Shown: in pieces, positions 9,030 to 18,139 of the stretch
How positions within the stretch are numbered: position 1 is the stretch's first letter
How the letters are laid out: each line of letters begins with the position of its first letter
Position numbers and translations under genes: made by a program
Notes under the pieces: model-generated
Databases searched by the model: none
Seen by the model: only the letters and a program-made list of their open reading frames with translations
Told to the model about the DNA's origin: nothing
Origin: Collinsella sp.
Lineage (GTDB): Bacteria; Actinomycetota; Coriobacteriia; Coriobacteriales; Coriobacteriaceae
Assembly (NCBI GenBank): GCA_019414445.1
Contig: DXMA01000004.1
Location: forward strand, 75,999 to 139,998
Direction of reading: 5' to 3'
DNA: 64,000 bases

Positions 9030-10689
9030 GAAAGTTTGCTCCTTCCCGATCTTGTTTGCGCTGCTTACCCTCCTGATCGGCACCTGCGCGGTTGTGTTCC
9101 CCGCATCCGCGCAGGCCGCGCCGACCTCGACCGGTTCCATCACGGTGAGCGGCACCGTGGCGCGCAGCTACGACGCCTACCAGATCTTTAGTGCCAGCGT
9201 CGTCGACGGCGACAGCGACGCCAAGATCGCCACCGACCTCGCCTGGGCAAGCGACGCCGTGCGCGACGCAGCGCTGCCTGTGCTGCACAGCGCCGGCATG
9301 CCCAATTCCCAGACCACCGCGCAGGAAGCTGCCGAGTGGCTCAACACCGATTCCCACCTTACGAGCGCGCTGAGCGCGCAGCTCGCTCGTTCCCTCCAGA
9401 GCTCTGGCGCCGAGCTCGCGGCCCTCAACGCGGGCACGGCGGCCGAGCTGCCCTGCGGCTACTGGCTCATCGTCGCCGACGACGACGCCATCGCCCAGAA
9501 CGAGGCCGGCACCGCGCCGATCATGGCCCTGGTCGGCGGCAGCGCCGTCACCGTCAAGCCCAAGGCCGCCACTCCCAAGGTGGCCAAGCACGTGCTGGAG
9601 GACAGCACCGCCGCCTGGGGCAAGGCCGCCGACGCCACGGTCGCCGACGACCTGTACTGGCGCCTCTCTGCCACGGTCCCGGCGGGCCTCGCGGCCTACG
9701 ACACCTATACGGTACGGTTCGTCGACACCATGAGCGCGGGGCTCGACCCCTCCAAGGTGGCCGCGAGCGTGCGCGTGTACGTGGCGGCGGGCGCGGACGG
9801 TGGCTTCGACGCCGTCCAGACCGGCAAGGACGGCCGAGCCGACACCGAGCCCGCGAAGGGCTGGACCGACATCACGGCCCAGTGCGCCACCAAGGTAGCG
9901 GTTGACGGAACCTTCACCGTGCGTACCGGCGACCTCATCGCCGCGCTCGGCGGGGCCGACGCCTTCACCGCGGGCGCCCGCGTGGTCGCCGTGTACAACG
10001 CGCCGCTCAACAGCGCGTGCAACCACGGCATCGCGAAGGGCAACCCCAACGAGGTCTACCTGCGTTACCCGCGCTCTCCCTTTGCCGACCAGTTCAGCGA
10101 TGCCGGCTTCACTCGCACGCCGAGCGATGATGCGTGCGCCTACACCTGGGATCTCGCGCTCACCAAGCGCGGCAGCGACGGCGACAAGCCGCTTGCCGGG
10201 GCGGTCCTGAGCATCGCCGACGACCGCGGCCGCACGCTAGCGGCCGATGGCACGTGGGATGCGGAGGGCAAGGCCACCGTCACCACGGGCGAGGACGGCC
10301 GCGTGACCGTCTCGGGCGTGGACTCGGGCAAGCTGGAGGTCCGCGAGCTCAAGGCGCCCAAGGGCTACACCGCCTTTGAGGGCACGTGCTGCGTGACGGT
10401 CAAGGCCGAGGGCCTGGATGTCGACCAGGTGGCGGCCGCCAAGCCTAAGCTCACCATCACGGCCGAGTCGCCCCTGCGCGCCGACAGCGCGGACGGGTCG
10501 ACGGGCAGCCTGGAGGCGTCGCTCATCAACACGCCCACCGGCACACCCCCTAGCATTACCACCGGAGGCTTTATGCCCTCGACTGGCGATATGGCAATGT
10601 ACGCCGCGGCCGCCGCAGCGGTCGCCGGAGCCGCGCTCATCGTGGTCGCGCTCCTGGTCAAGCGGGGAGGTGGCAGCCATAAAGAGTAG
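9022..10689 (+). CDS. Accessory/basal pilin with MPSTG sorting signal
   Basis: A 555-aa secreted pilin. Start GTG at 9022 overlaps the previous stop by 8 nt behind AAGGGAGGCG, so translation is probably coupled. The signal peptide ends near ASAQA (about residue 32). An N-terminal pilin domain contains AYQIFSA and GYWLIVADDD. An isopeptide-type middle domain follows (TPKVAKHVLED..., about 180-370), then a Cna-B domain (LTKRGSDGDKPLAGAVLSI, about 395-480) with LEVRELKAPKGY as its E-box. The sorting signal is MPSTG rather than LPxTG, then a hydrophobic span and a KRGGG tail. It is more GC-rich than the first pilin gene. Confidence 0.88.
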   Translation: MNKKVCSFPILFALLTLLIGTCAVVFPASAQAAPTSTGSITVSGTVARSYDAYQIFSASVVDGDSDAKIATDLAWASDAVRDAALPVLHSAGMPNSQTTAQEAAEWLNTDSHLTSALSAQLARSLQSSGAELAALNAGTAAELPCGYWLIVADDDAIAQNEAGTAPIMALVGGSAVTVKPKAATPKVAKHVLEDSTAAWGKAADATVADDLYWRLSATVPAGLAAYDTYTVRFVDTMSAGLDPSKVAASVRVYVAAGADGGFDAVQTGKDGRADTEPAKGWTDITAQCATKVAVDGTFTVRTGDLIAALGGADAFTAGARVVAVYNAPLNSACNHGIAKGNPNEVYLRYPRSPFADQFSDAGFTRTPSDDACAYTWDLALTKRGSDGDKPLAGAVLSIADDRGRTLAADGTWDAEGKATVTTGEDGRVTVSGVDSGKLEVRELKAPKGYTAFEGTCCVTVKAEGLDVDQVAAAKPKLTITAESPLRADSADGSTGSLEASLINTPTGTPPSITTGGFMPSTGDMAMYAAAAAAVAGAALIVVALLVKRGGGSHKE

Positions 10690-10803
10690 CTGGCAGCCCC
10701 ACAGAGAGCGGGGCGAGACGTAGCGAAGTAGATGCTAAGACACAGACAGATGATGATCGATCGAATGAGAACCAACCGGAAAACGGAGGAAAAGAAGATA
10801 AGC

Positions 10804-12609
10804 ATGAGCAAGAACATCGCACGCCTGGCAGTAACCGCCGGCCTCACAGCAGCGCTGAGCTTCGGCGGCGTGATGGCCCCGGTGACCATGGCGTTTGCGG
10901 CCGAGGGTGACGGCAGCATCACCATTAGTCAGGCCGAGAAAAACGATGGCACCACGTTCAAGGCGTACCAGATCTTTAAGGCTACGGTGACCGACACTGA
11001 AAACGGTGGCAAGACCGCTCAGAACATCACGTGGGCGAGCGATACGGTTAGCACGAAGGTGATTGATGCCATTAAGAAAGACTGGAAGGGTTATGACGGC
11101 TTGGAGGTTAAGGATCAGCTGTCTGACAAACCTACGGCCCAGGAAGTAGCCGACTTCCTCATGGCACATGCGGATTCCACTACTGCAGGATCAACATCGA
11201 CTGATGGAACGCGAATCGCTACCAACAATGTTCTCTACGCAGTTGCGAATGCCGTTAAGAGTGAGAAACCTGCCGCGACCAACATCCCTACTGGTAATTC
11301 TTGGACTCCTGATCAGGCGCATGGCAACGGTTACTACCTGTTTGTGACCAGCGATCTCGATTCGACCAAGCCGAACACTGGCACGTCCCCGATCTTTGCA
11401 GTCGTGGGCGGTAGCGCCGTAACTGTCCATGAGAAGACCAGCATCCCCACGGTTGAGAAAAAGATCCTCGATGATTCTAAGGTGAAGGGCGGTGACATTA
11501 CCGGCGAGACTGACTGGGTGGACGCTGCCGACTCCCAAGTTGGCCAGGAAGTGAACTATAGGCTTACCGGTACGATTGCAGATAACTACGCCAGCTATGA
11601 CTCCTATTCCTACAAGTTCACGGATCAGCTGTCGGCCGGTCTCGACTACATCGAGGGCTCGCTCAGCGTTTATGCACTGAATAATGGTGTATATACCAAG
11701 ATCGATTCGACTAGCTACAATGTGACTAACCCCTCTGGCTCTAGTCGTGACCTGGTAGTCAATTTTAATAAGGGCGAAAAGGGCTTGAAGTCGGCCACTG
11801 CGAAAAATGGCGAAGAGCTTACGATTGATGGGAAGACTGAAATCGTCGTTTTCTACAGGGCGAGGCTCAACGCAAGCGCGATTATTGCGGGTGCAAACAA
11901 CCAGCTGAATGGCAACCCCAACACCGTTACGCTCGAGTATTCTAACAACCCCATGTCAGGTGGCACTGGCACCTCGGAGTCCGATACGGTCAAGGACTAC
12001 ACCTACGGTCTCAAGATCAACAAGGTTGACCTTGGCACTGAGAAGGCGCTGAAAGGTGCTAAGTTCACCATCGCAGCTGGTGACACAACTAACGGTGACG
12101 AGAACAGCGCAAACGTTAAATATGTCAATAGTGACGGCACTTTGAGCGACAGCAAGGTTGAGCTTTCGATGGACCCCGATGGTGTCATTACGCTTACCGG
12201 TCTCGATGCTGGCGTCTATACGGTCACGGAAACTTCTGCTCCCGATGGTTACACCAAGGTCGAACCCTTCACCTTCGAGATCAAGCCGACCATGAACGCC
12301 ATTGATCCGAACGCTGGTCTTACTGCGCTCTCTGGCACGCTTGATAGCAAGAACCAGAGTGACAAGGTCATCGCTGGCCTTACCGATGGGGATGCCGGTG
12401 ATAACAGGTTAACGGCGCAGGCCGGCTCGGACAAGGTCACCGATGGCTACTTCAACATCACCGTTGGCGATACCAAGCAGGTTGGCCTCCCGCTGACCGG
12501 TCTTAACGGCGTGACCTTCACTTGGATCGCTGGTGGTGCGGTGCTGTGCATCGGTGTGGCGCACCTCATCCGCAGCCGTAAGCAGGCCGAGGAGTCCGAG
12601 CAGGAGTAA
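10804..12609 (+). CDS. Major (backbone) pilin with LPLTG sorting signal
   Basis: A 601-aa pilus shaft candidate. The signal peptide ends near AFAAEG (about residue 36). The N-terminal domain begins ITISQAEKNDGTTFKAYQIF and includes GNGYYLFVTSD. A middle isopeptide domain starts near IPTVEKKILDD, whose lysines would serve intermolecular linkage. A Cna-B domain follows (YGLKINKVDLGTEKALKGAK) with VTETSAPDGY as its E-box. The C-terminus is LPLTG, a hydrophobic span and RSRKQ. The ATG at 10804 follows GGAGGA at 10785-10790. It is 114 nt downstream of the accessory pilin and shares its domain plan, so the two are paralogues. Confidence 0.9.
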   Translation: MSKNIARLAVTAGLTAALSFGGVMAPVTMAFAAEGDGSITISQAEKNDGTTFKAYQIFKATVTDTENGGKTAQNITWASDTVSTKVIDAIKKDWKGYDGLEVKDQLSDKPTAQEVADFLMAHADSTTAGSTSTDGTRIATNNVLYAVANAVKSEKPAATNIPTGNSWTPDQAHGNGYYLFVTSDLDSTKPNTGTSPIFAVVGGSAVTVHEKTSIPTVEKKILDDSKVKGGDITGETDWVDAADSQVGQEVNYRLTGTIADNYASYDSYSYKFTDQLSAGLDYIEGSLSVYALNNGVYTKIDSTSYNVTNPSGSSRDLVVNFNKGEKGLKSATAKNGEELTIDGKTEIVVFYRARLNASAIIAGANNQLNGNPNTVTLEYSNNPMSGGTGTSESDTVKDYTYGLKINKVDLGTEKALKGAKFTIAAGDTTNGDENSANVKYVNSDGTLSDSKVELSMDPDGVITLTGLDAGVYTVTETSAPDGYTKVEPFTFEIKPTMNAIDPNAGLTALSGTLDSKNQSDKVIAGLTDGDAGDNRLTAQAGSDKVTDGYFNITVGDTKQVGLPLTGLNGVTFTWIAGGAVLCIGVAHLIRSRKQAEESEQE

Positions 12610-12710
12610 CGCTCGCTCACCCATCCCTTTGGCAGGTGGGATGTGATGGCCATGAGACTTGCGGACACTTTTCTCGTTCATCCACGTTCTTGCTTTGCCA
12701 TTCTCTTTTC

Positions 12711-12748
12711 GGGACAGACTCCGCAATGGAGTCTGCCCCGTTCTTTTT
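12711..12748 (+). terminator. Terminator of the pilin operon
   Basis: CAGACTCC gcaat GGAGTCTG flanked by pairing GGG/CCC, then TTCTTTTT, about 100 nt after the backbone pilin stop. It would separate most pilin transcripts from the sortase gene. Confidence 0.75.
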
Positions 12749-12866
12749 GGACAACGCAGACAGCCTCCATCGTCCGATGCGAGCACGTTCGTCATCGCGT
12801 TTCTTGACTCGTATGAGGTTCGGTTTAAGGTCCGTAGGCGCACGCGCGGTGCGGACGGTAGAAGGC

Positions 12867-12921
12867 ATTTGCGCTGCAACAAGCGCAAATAAGAATGCCC
12901 GGGGTTCGGAGCCCGGGCATT
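12867..12921. other. Two adjacent hairpins between pilin and sortase genes
   Basis: ATTTGCGCT/AGCGCAAAT, then AATGCCCGGG gttcgga GCCCGGGCATT. The second could be a back-up terminator. The rest of 12610-13154 shows no gene; it also holds CCCGAATC / GATTCGGG (about 12999-13023) and, next to TATTAT (13111-13116), the palindrome ACAACT TG AGTTGT at 13125-13138. Confidence 0.5.
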
Positions 12922-13154
12922 TAACAAAAGCTGAAAACTAGGCCGCCCGCGCTCCCAAACATTTACGTGGGGTGCGTCGTTTTCTTTTGACATTGTATCC
13001 CGAATCGCCCAGTCGATTCGGGACATTTTGAAAACTCAAATGCGGGCCCATACTCGCGCTGTGCAATGCTGTCAGGCTGCGTTGTCCGGCGCATGAGCTC
13101 GCGAATCGGCTATTATTTGTTTAGACAACTTGAGTTGTAGAGGAGTGACCGGCG

Positions 13155-14099
13155 ATGGTGCAGGGCGCTAAACATATGAAGAGCAATAACGCCGCGGCCA
13201 ACGGTGCCTCAAGCCCTCAGCCCAAACCCCAGCCCAAGACCAAGCCCAAGCGTCGCCGCAAGCGGCTGCCGCGCTGGGCCGACCGGCTCATCACCATCGT
13301 GATCATCCTTGTTGGCGTGGGCCTTATGACCTGGCCGTGGATCTTGGACCGGCTCGAGGCCTCGGGCGTGTTCAACCAGATCAGCACCGTGTCCAGCACT
13401 GTGGACGCGCTGTCTGCCGAGGAGCGCGAGCGCATTCTGCTCCAGGCTCGCTCCTTTAACGAGCAGCTGGCGGGCGAGGCCACCGAGCTCCCCGCCGACC
13501 AGATCGAGCCCTACACCCAGCAGCTCATCTTTGACCGCGATCCCATGATGAGCTGGGTCGAGATCCCCTCCATCGACGTGAGCATGCCTATCTACCACGG
13601 CACGAGCGAAGAAGTCCTCATGGCGGGCGTCGGCCACCTGGAGGGCACGAGCCTGCCGGTGGGCGGCACCTCGACGCATTGCGTGCTCACCGCGCACTCG
13701 GGTATGCGCAACCTGAGCATGTTCGACGACATCCACTCGCTGGAGCCCGGCGACCTGGTGCTGCTGCACACCATGAACAAGACGCTCGCCTACAAGATGG
13801 TGGACTCCGAGGTGGTGCTGCCCGAGGAGATGGAGTCGCTGACCATCGAGCCCGGTGCCGACAAGGTGACGTTCGTCACCTGCACGCCCTACGGCGTGAA
13901 CGACCATCGCCTGCTGGTGCATTGCGTGCGCACCAAGTACAGCAAGAAGGACGTCGACAAGCAAAAATCACTGGCCGGCCGCCACTGGGGCAAGCGCGAG
14001 TTTGCCGTGCTCATCGTGGTCGTAGCCATTGTGCTGTTGCTACTGGATATCGTGATCCACGCGGTCCGCAAGCGCCGCAAGGCCAAGGCCTCGGCATAA
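13155..14099 (+). CDS. Class C (pilus) sortase
   Basis: A 314-aa membrane transpeptidase that polymerises the three pilins encoded upstream. It has a basic Pro/Lys-rich cytoplasmic start (about residues 1-45), a first membrane segment (about 46-65), and the catalytic domain: HCVLTAHSG (catalytic His), VTFVTCTPYG (catalytic Cys) and HRLLVHCVR (Arg). A second C-terminal membrane segment (about 277-300) with a basic tail is typical of class C. The lid region carries DRDPMMSW, with no aromatic after DP where class C lids usually have one. GAGGAG precedes the start. It is separated from the pilins by 545 nt with terminators, so it may have its own promoter. Confidence 0.93.
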   Translation: MVQGAKHMKSNNAAANGASSPQPKPQPKTKPKRRRKRLPRWADRLITIVIILVGVGLMTWPWILDRLEASGVFNQISTVSSTVDALSAEERERILLQARSFNEQLAGEATELPADQIEPYTQQLIFDRDPMMSWVEIPSIDVSMPIYHGTSEEVLMAGVGHLEGTSLPVGGTSTHCVLTAHSGMRNLSMFDDIHSLEPGDLVLLHTMNKTLAYKMVDSEVVLPEEMESLTIEPGADKVTFVTCTPYGVNDHRLLVHCVRTKYSKKDVDKQKSLAGRHWGKREFAVLIVVVAIVLLLLDIVIHAVRKRRKAKASA

Positions 14100-14113
14100 G
14101 ACATCGTTCAGAA

Positions 14114-14146
14114 CCACCACAATGGGGACAGGCACCTTTGTGGTGG
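14114..14146. repeat. CCACAAAGGGG-type palindromic repeat, copy c
   Basis: CCACCACAATGGGGACAGGC and ACCTTTGTGGTGG, 15 nt after the sortase stop, one mismatch in the arms. Confidence 0.75.
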
Positions 14147-14160
14147 TCGAGACTCCCGAA

Positions 14161-14219
14161 CCATCACAACATTCGATGAAAATCGCGATTTTGACGAAAA
14201 GCGTCGAATGTTGTGATGG
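14161..14219. repeat. 59-bp palindromic repeat, copy 3
   Basis: Same orientation as the 4163 copy and differing from it at only a few central bases. The rest of 14100-14404 holds no gene; it contains the gatCAB promoter region with TATACT at 14364-14369. Confidence 0.85.
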
Positions 14220-14363
14220 TTATCGTTGTGGGCGGGATGGTTTTCGCTATGGACGGTGCGGTTTCGCTCCAGAACCGACGGCCCGCCGCCTGCCAACCCT
14301 CCGCCCTCGTTACGTTTTCGCTGCATTTGGGTAAAGCGCCTGCTCCAAGCCGGCGTTGCCCTG

Positions 14364-14369
14364 TATACT
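14364..14369 (+). promoter_or_regulatory. gatC: Candidate -10 box of gatCAB
   Basis: TATACT 36 nt before the gatC start codon. No convincing -35 hexamer is visible. Confidence 0.45.
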
Positions 14370-14404
14370 AGAGCGGTTTAACTGTTATGCGGAAGGGAGC
14401 GCCT

Positions 14405-14716
14405 ATGGCACTCAGCGAGAAAGACGTGCGCGGCATCGCCGAGTACGCAAAGATCGCACTGACCGATGACGAGCTCACCCAGATGACGTCCTACATGAAC
14501 GACGCCGTCCAGATGCTCGAGCCCGTCTTGCAATATGACTTGCCCGACGTGGAGCCCACGTTCCATCCCATCGGAAGCCTGTCCAACGTGATGGGCGATG
14601 ACCTGCGCGAGCCCGAGCGCGACCTGCCGCTCGACATTGCGCTCGAAAACGCCGGCAGCGCGCGCGACCGCTACTTCCGCGTGCCGTCCATTTTGGGAGA
14701 GGGGGAGAGCGAGTAA
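14405..14716 (+). CDS. gatC: Asp/Glu-tRNA amidotransferase subunit C
   Basis: A 103-aa small subunit that holds GatA and GatB together. The N-terminus LSEKDVRGIAEYAKIALTDDEL matches the conserved GatC helix, and a central PTFHPI precedes the DDLREPE segment. The ATG at 14405 has GGAAGGGAG upstream; an in-frame ATG 18 nt earlier lacks such a site. The stop overlaps the gatA start (TAATG), so the three genes form one operon. The complex amidates misacylated Glu-tRNA(Gln) and Asp-tRNA(Asn). Confidence 0.93.
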   Translation: MALSEKDVRGIAEYAKIALTDDELTQMTSYMNDAVQMLEPVLQYDLPDVEPTFHPIGSLSNVMGDDLREPERDLPLDIALENAGSARDRYFRVPSILGEGESE

Positions 14717-16230
14717 TGAAGCTCAATCTCGATCGATTCACCGCCGCGCAGCTGGCTGCGCACGTTGCCGCCGGCGATTTCTCTGCTACCGAGGTCGCGC
14801 GGGCCTCGCTCGAGGCCATCGAGGCACGCGAGGGCGGGGTCCAGGCATTCCTGCAGGTGGCGCCCGAGCTTGCGCTCGAGGCCGCCGCGCGCGTGGATGC
14901 CGACCGTGCCGCAGGCAAGCCGCTGCCCCCGCTCGCGGGCGTGCCGCTGGCCATTAAGGACAACATGAACCTCGTGGGCACGCGCACCACCTGCGCTTCC
15001 CGTATGCTCGAGGACTACCAGAGCGTCTACACCGCCACCTGCGTCCAGCGCATGCTCGACGCCGGCTGCCTGCCCATGGGCAAGGCCAACATGGACGAGT
15101 TTGCCTTTGGCAGCTCCACCGAGAGCTCGGCGTTCCATCGCACTAACAACCCCTGGGATACCGAGCGCGTGCCCGGCGGCTCCTCGGGCGGCTCCGCTGC
15201 AGCCGTCGCCGCGGGCGAGGTCGCGCTCTCGCTGGGCTCGGATACCGGCGGCTCCATTCGCCAACCGGCGGCGCTCTGCGGCGTGGTGGGCTTTAAGCCC
15301 ACGTATGGCGCCGTGAGCCGTTACGGCGTGGTTGCCTTTGGCTCGTCGCTCGATCAGGTGGGCCCCTTTGGCCGCACGGTCGAGGATGTCGCGCTGGCCA
15401 TGAACGCGCTTACCGGCGCGGGCCACGATCCGTACGACTGCACGAGCCAGGATTGCGCCGTCGACTTTACCGAGCATCTCAACGACAGCATCGAGGGCAA
15501 GCGCGTGGGCATCATCCCCGCGTTTATGGAGGCCGAGGGCCTGACGCCCGAGGTCAAGGCCGCTGTTCAGCGCGCCGCCCAGGAGCTGCAGAACCAGGGC
15601 GCCGAGCTGGTCGAGGTCGACCTGCCGCACCTGGACGCCGCCATCGCCGCCTACTACGTCATCGGCCCGGCCGAGGCGTTCTCCAACTTGGCTCGCTTCG
15701 ACGGCATTCGCTACGGCTATCAGGAGGAGGGCTGCGCCAACCTGTCCGACCAGAGCTCGCTGTCGCGTGCCCACGGCTTTGGCGCCGAGGCCAAGCGCCG
15801 TCAGATGCTCGGCGCCTACCTGCTGAGCTCGGGCGTGTACGACAAGTACTACTACGCCGCGCAAAAGGCCCGCACGCTCATCACGCAGGACTACGACGCC
15901 GCGTATGCCAAGGTGGACACCATCCTCATGCCCGCCTCGCCGCGCACGGCCTTTAAGTTTGGCGAGATCAGCGACCCCACGCAGATGTACCTTTCGGACC
16001 TGTACACCATCTCGCTCAACATTTGCGGCAACGGCGGTATCTCGGTGCCGCTGGGCCTGGGCGAGGATACTCATCTGCCCGTTTCTGCCCAGCTGGTGGG
16101 TCCGGCGTTTAAGGACCGTCAACTGCTCACGTTTGCCCGCGCCCTGGAGCGCGGCTTTGCCGATGCTGCCACGGGTGCGCCCGCGCTTTCCGTCGCGCCC
16201 GATTTTGCCGGGAAGGGAGGCGAGCTGTAA
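14716..16230 (+). CDS. gatA: Asp/Glu-tRNA amidotransferase subunit A
   Basis: A 504-aa amidase-signature protein that releases ammonia from glutamine for GatB. Visible are PLAIKDN with the catalytic Lys (about residues 77-83), the Gly/Ser-rich GGSSGGSAAAVAAG (about 155-168) and SDTGGSIRQPA with the cis-Ser and nucleophile Ser (about 175-185). Length is normal for GatA. Both ends overlap neighbours by TAATG junctions, so translation is coupled with gatC and gatB. Confidence 0.96.
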   Translation: MKLNLDRFTAAQLAAHVAAGDFSATEVARASLEAIEAREGGVQAFLQVAPELALEAAARVDADRAAGKPLPPLAGVPLAIKDNMNLVGTRTTCASRMLEDYQSVYTATCVQRMLDAGCLPMGKANMDEFAFGSSTESSAFHRTNNPWDTERVPGGSSGGSAAAVAAGEVALSLGSDTGGSIRQPAALCGVVGFKPTYGAVSRYGVVAFGSSLDQVGPFGRTVEDVALAMNALTGAGHDPYDCTSQDCAVDFTEHLNDSIEGKRVGIIPAFMEAEGLTPEVKAAVQRAAQELQNQGAELVEVDLPHLDAAIAAYYVIGPAEAFSNLARFDGIRYGYQEEGCANLSDQSSLSRAHGFGAEAKRRQMLGAYLLSSGVYDKYYYAAQKARTLITQDYDAAYAKVDTILMPASPRTAFKFGEISDPTQMYLSDLYTISLNICGNGGISVPLGLGEDTHLPVSAQLVGPAFKDRQLLTFARALERGFADAATGAPALSVAPDFAGKGGEL

Positions 16231-17906
16231 TGAAGGAGCTTTCCGAGGTCCTGCAGGATTGGGAGGCCGTGATCGGCCTGGAGATCCATACCGAGCTCAC
16301 CGCACTCGATACCAAGATGTTCTGCAATTGCAAGCTCAGCCACGATGACGAGCCCAACGCCAACGTGTGCCCGGTGTGCCTGGGCCTGCCCGGCGCCCTG
16401 CCGGTGCCCAATAAGCGCGCCATCGAGAGTATCGTCAAGGCCGGTCTCGCCACCAACTGCGAGATTCAGCGCCACTCGATGTTCTACCGCAAGCACTACT
16501 TCTATCCCGATATGGCCAAGAACTTCCAGACCACGCAGGGCCCGGTCGCCTTTGCCATGTACGGCCACCTGGATCTTGATGTGACCGGTCGCGGTGCCGC
16601 CGAGCGCCCCGACTGCGCGTTTGGTGAGGCCGAGGCCCAGAGCCTGGCGAGTGCCTCGGCCAACGCCGAGGGCCTGTCCACGTCCATGACATCGACCATG
16701 CGCGAGGGCAATCAGCGCGCCGGTCACCTGGCCAGCTACGATGCGTCCAACCTGCAGATGCCTGAGCGTCGCGAGGACGGTTCCTACACGGTGCCCATCC
16801 GCATCCTGCGCATCCACATGGAGGAGGACGCCGCCAAGATGGTCCACGTGGGCGGTGCCGAGGGCCGCATTACCGCCGCGGCCGAGTCGCTCGTCGACTA
16901 CAACCGCTGCGGCACGCCGCTGATCGAGCTCGTCACCGAACCCGACTTGCGCACGCCCGAGGAAGCACGCCTGTTTATGGAGAAGCTCCGTCGCATCTTT
17001 GTGACGCTGGGCATTTCGGACTGCTCCATGGAGAAGGGCTCCATGCGCTGCGACGGCAACGTGTCGCTGCGCCGCCGCGGCGAGACCAAGCTGGGTACCA
17101 AGACCGAGCTCAAGAATCTCAACTCGTTTAAGAGCCTGCACGATGGCCTTGCCTACGAGATCTGCCGTCAGGCCGAGGTGCTCGAGGAGGGCGGCATCAT
17201 CTATCAGGAGACCCGCCATTGGGAACCCAGCCGCAAGCGCACCGTGGTCATGCGTGTGAAGGAGACGGCCGACGACTATCGTCTGTTCCCCGATCCCGAC
17301 TTGGCGCCGTTCGACCTGGACGACGAGTTTATCGATCGTTGCCGTGGCGAGATCCCCGAGCTGCCCGATGCCAAGCGCGCTCGTTTTGAGGCCGACTTTG
17401 GCATTAAGACGGCCGACGCCGAGCAGATTGCCGGCGACCCGGAGTTTGCCGAGTTCTTTGAGGCCGCCGCTGCCGGTATGGCTGGCAAGGAGGCCCAGAC
17501 GGTCGCAAACCTGCTGGTCAACGAGATGATCGCCTACCTTAAGGGAGCGGGTGTGTCGCTCGCCGAGTCCGGCATCGCGCCGGCTCAGGTGACAGCCCTT
17601 GCCAAACTGCTGGCGACTGATGCCATCAGCTCCAACCAGGCGCACGAGGTCTTTGAGGCCATGGCCCAGACCGGCGACGACCCCAACAAGATTGTCGACG
17701 AGCGCGGTATGCGTCAGGTGAGCGATGCCGGCGCGCTGCAGCCGATTGTGGACGAGGTGCTGGCAAACTGTGCCGATCAGGCGCAGCAGTACCGTGACGG
17801 CAACCAGAAGGTCATCGGCTTTTTGGTGGGCCAGTGCATGAAGGCGAGCCGCGGCAAGGGCAACCCGAAGCTCTTCAACGAGTTGCTGAGAACGTCGCTC
17901 TCGTAG
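16230..17906 (+). CDS. gatB: Asp/Glu-tRNA amidotransferase subunit B
   Basis: A 558-aa kinase-like subunit that activates the tRNA-bound Glu/Asp with ATP and transfers ammonia. GLEIHTEL opens the catalytic domain; CNCKLS...CPVCLGLPG carries the zinc-binding cysteines; YNRCGTPLIELVTEPD is the conserved ATP-site block. The C-terminal YqeY-like tail reads NPKLFNELL. It is longer than the usual 475-500 aa, with extra sequence around residues 130-190. Only 6 nt separate its stop from a 143-nt nested palindrome reported separately. Confidence 0.95.
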   Translation: MKELSEVLQDWEAVIGLEIHTELTALDTKMFCNCKLSHDDEPNANVCPVCLGLPGALPVPNKRAIESIVKAGLATNCEIQRHSMFYRKHYFYPDMAKNFQTTQGPVAFAMYGHLDLDVTGRGAAERPDCAFGEAEAQSLASASANAEGLSTSMTSTMREGNQRAGHLASYDASNLQMPERREDGSYTVPIRILRIHMEEDAAKMVHVGGAEGRITAAAESLVDYNRCGTPLIELVTEPDLRTPEEARLFMEKLRRIFVTLGISDCSMEKGSMRCDGNVSLRRRGETKLGTKTELKNLNSFKSLHDGLAYEICRQAEVLEEGGIIYQETRHWEPSRKRTVVMRVKETADDYRLFPDPDLAPFDLDDEFIDRCRGEIPELPDAKRARFEADFGIKTADAEQIAGDPEFAEFFEAAAAGMAGKEAQTVANLLVNEMIAYLKGAGVSLAESGIAPAQVTALAKLLATDAISSNQAHEVFEAMAQTGDDPNKIVDERGMRQVSDAGALQPIVDEVLANCADQAQQYRDGNQKVIGFLVGQCMKASRGKGNPKLFNELLRTSLS

Positions 17907-17912
17907 CTGCGA

Positions 17913-18055
17913 GGCCGTGGAAGCCCCGAGTCGCCGGGGTGTTTCCTCCAAATTTCAAACAGTCCTATGCAAGACGAAGGCCACATTTAGTGGCCTTCTT
18001 TGCATGCGGAACTCATTTGGAGCAAACACCCCGGCGACTCGGGGCTTCCCCGGCC
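17913..18055 (+). ncRNA. Structured 3'-UTR element A (candidate RNA or structural repeat)
   Basis: Two 41-bp arms (17913-17953 and 18015-18055) pair at 39 of 41 positions. Inside, in order: ACAGTCCT (17959-17966), 9 nt, a 9-bp hairpin GAAGGCCAC ATTTA GTGGCCTTC (17976-17998), 6 nt, TGCGGAACTC (18005-18014). ATGCAA and TTGCAT may extend the inner stem. No T-run follows, so it is not an ordinary terminator. The element at 37664-37797 has the same core and spacing with different arms. I do not recognise it; it should be compared with known Collinsella RNA motifs. Confidence 0.75.
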
Positions 18056-18102
18056 AGACGACTCGGCCGTTCGGGTCAGGTGGGGCTGAATGGAATAGAG
18101 TG

Positions 18103-18132
18103 AATGGGCGCGCCGTTGGCGCGCCCATTTTT
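18103..18132 (+). terminator. Terminator of gatCAB
   Basis: AATGGGCGCGCC gtt GGCGCGCCCATT followed by TTTTG: a 12-bp GC-rich stem with U-run, about 200 nt after gatB and downstream of element A, so element A would be in the transcript. Confidence 0.9.
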
Positions 18133-18139
18133 GTGCGGG

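Noticed and set aside
5712..14099. Pilus locus as a recently acquired island
   Set aside because: Base composition of the accessory pilin and sortase is like the core genes, and no integrase or attachment repeats flank the locus; only the leader and parts of two pilin genes are AT-richer.
17913..18055. Ordinary terminator for gatB
   Set aside because: No T-run follows the outer stem, a strong terminator exists at 18103, and the conserved internal blocks are not explained by termination.
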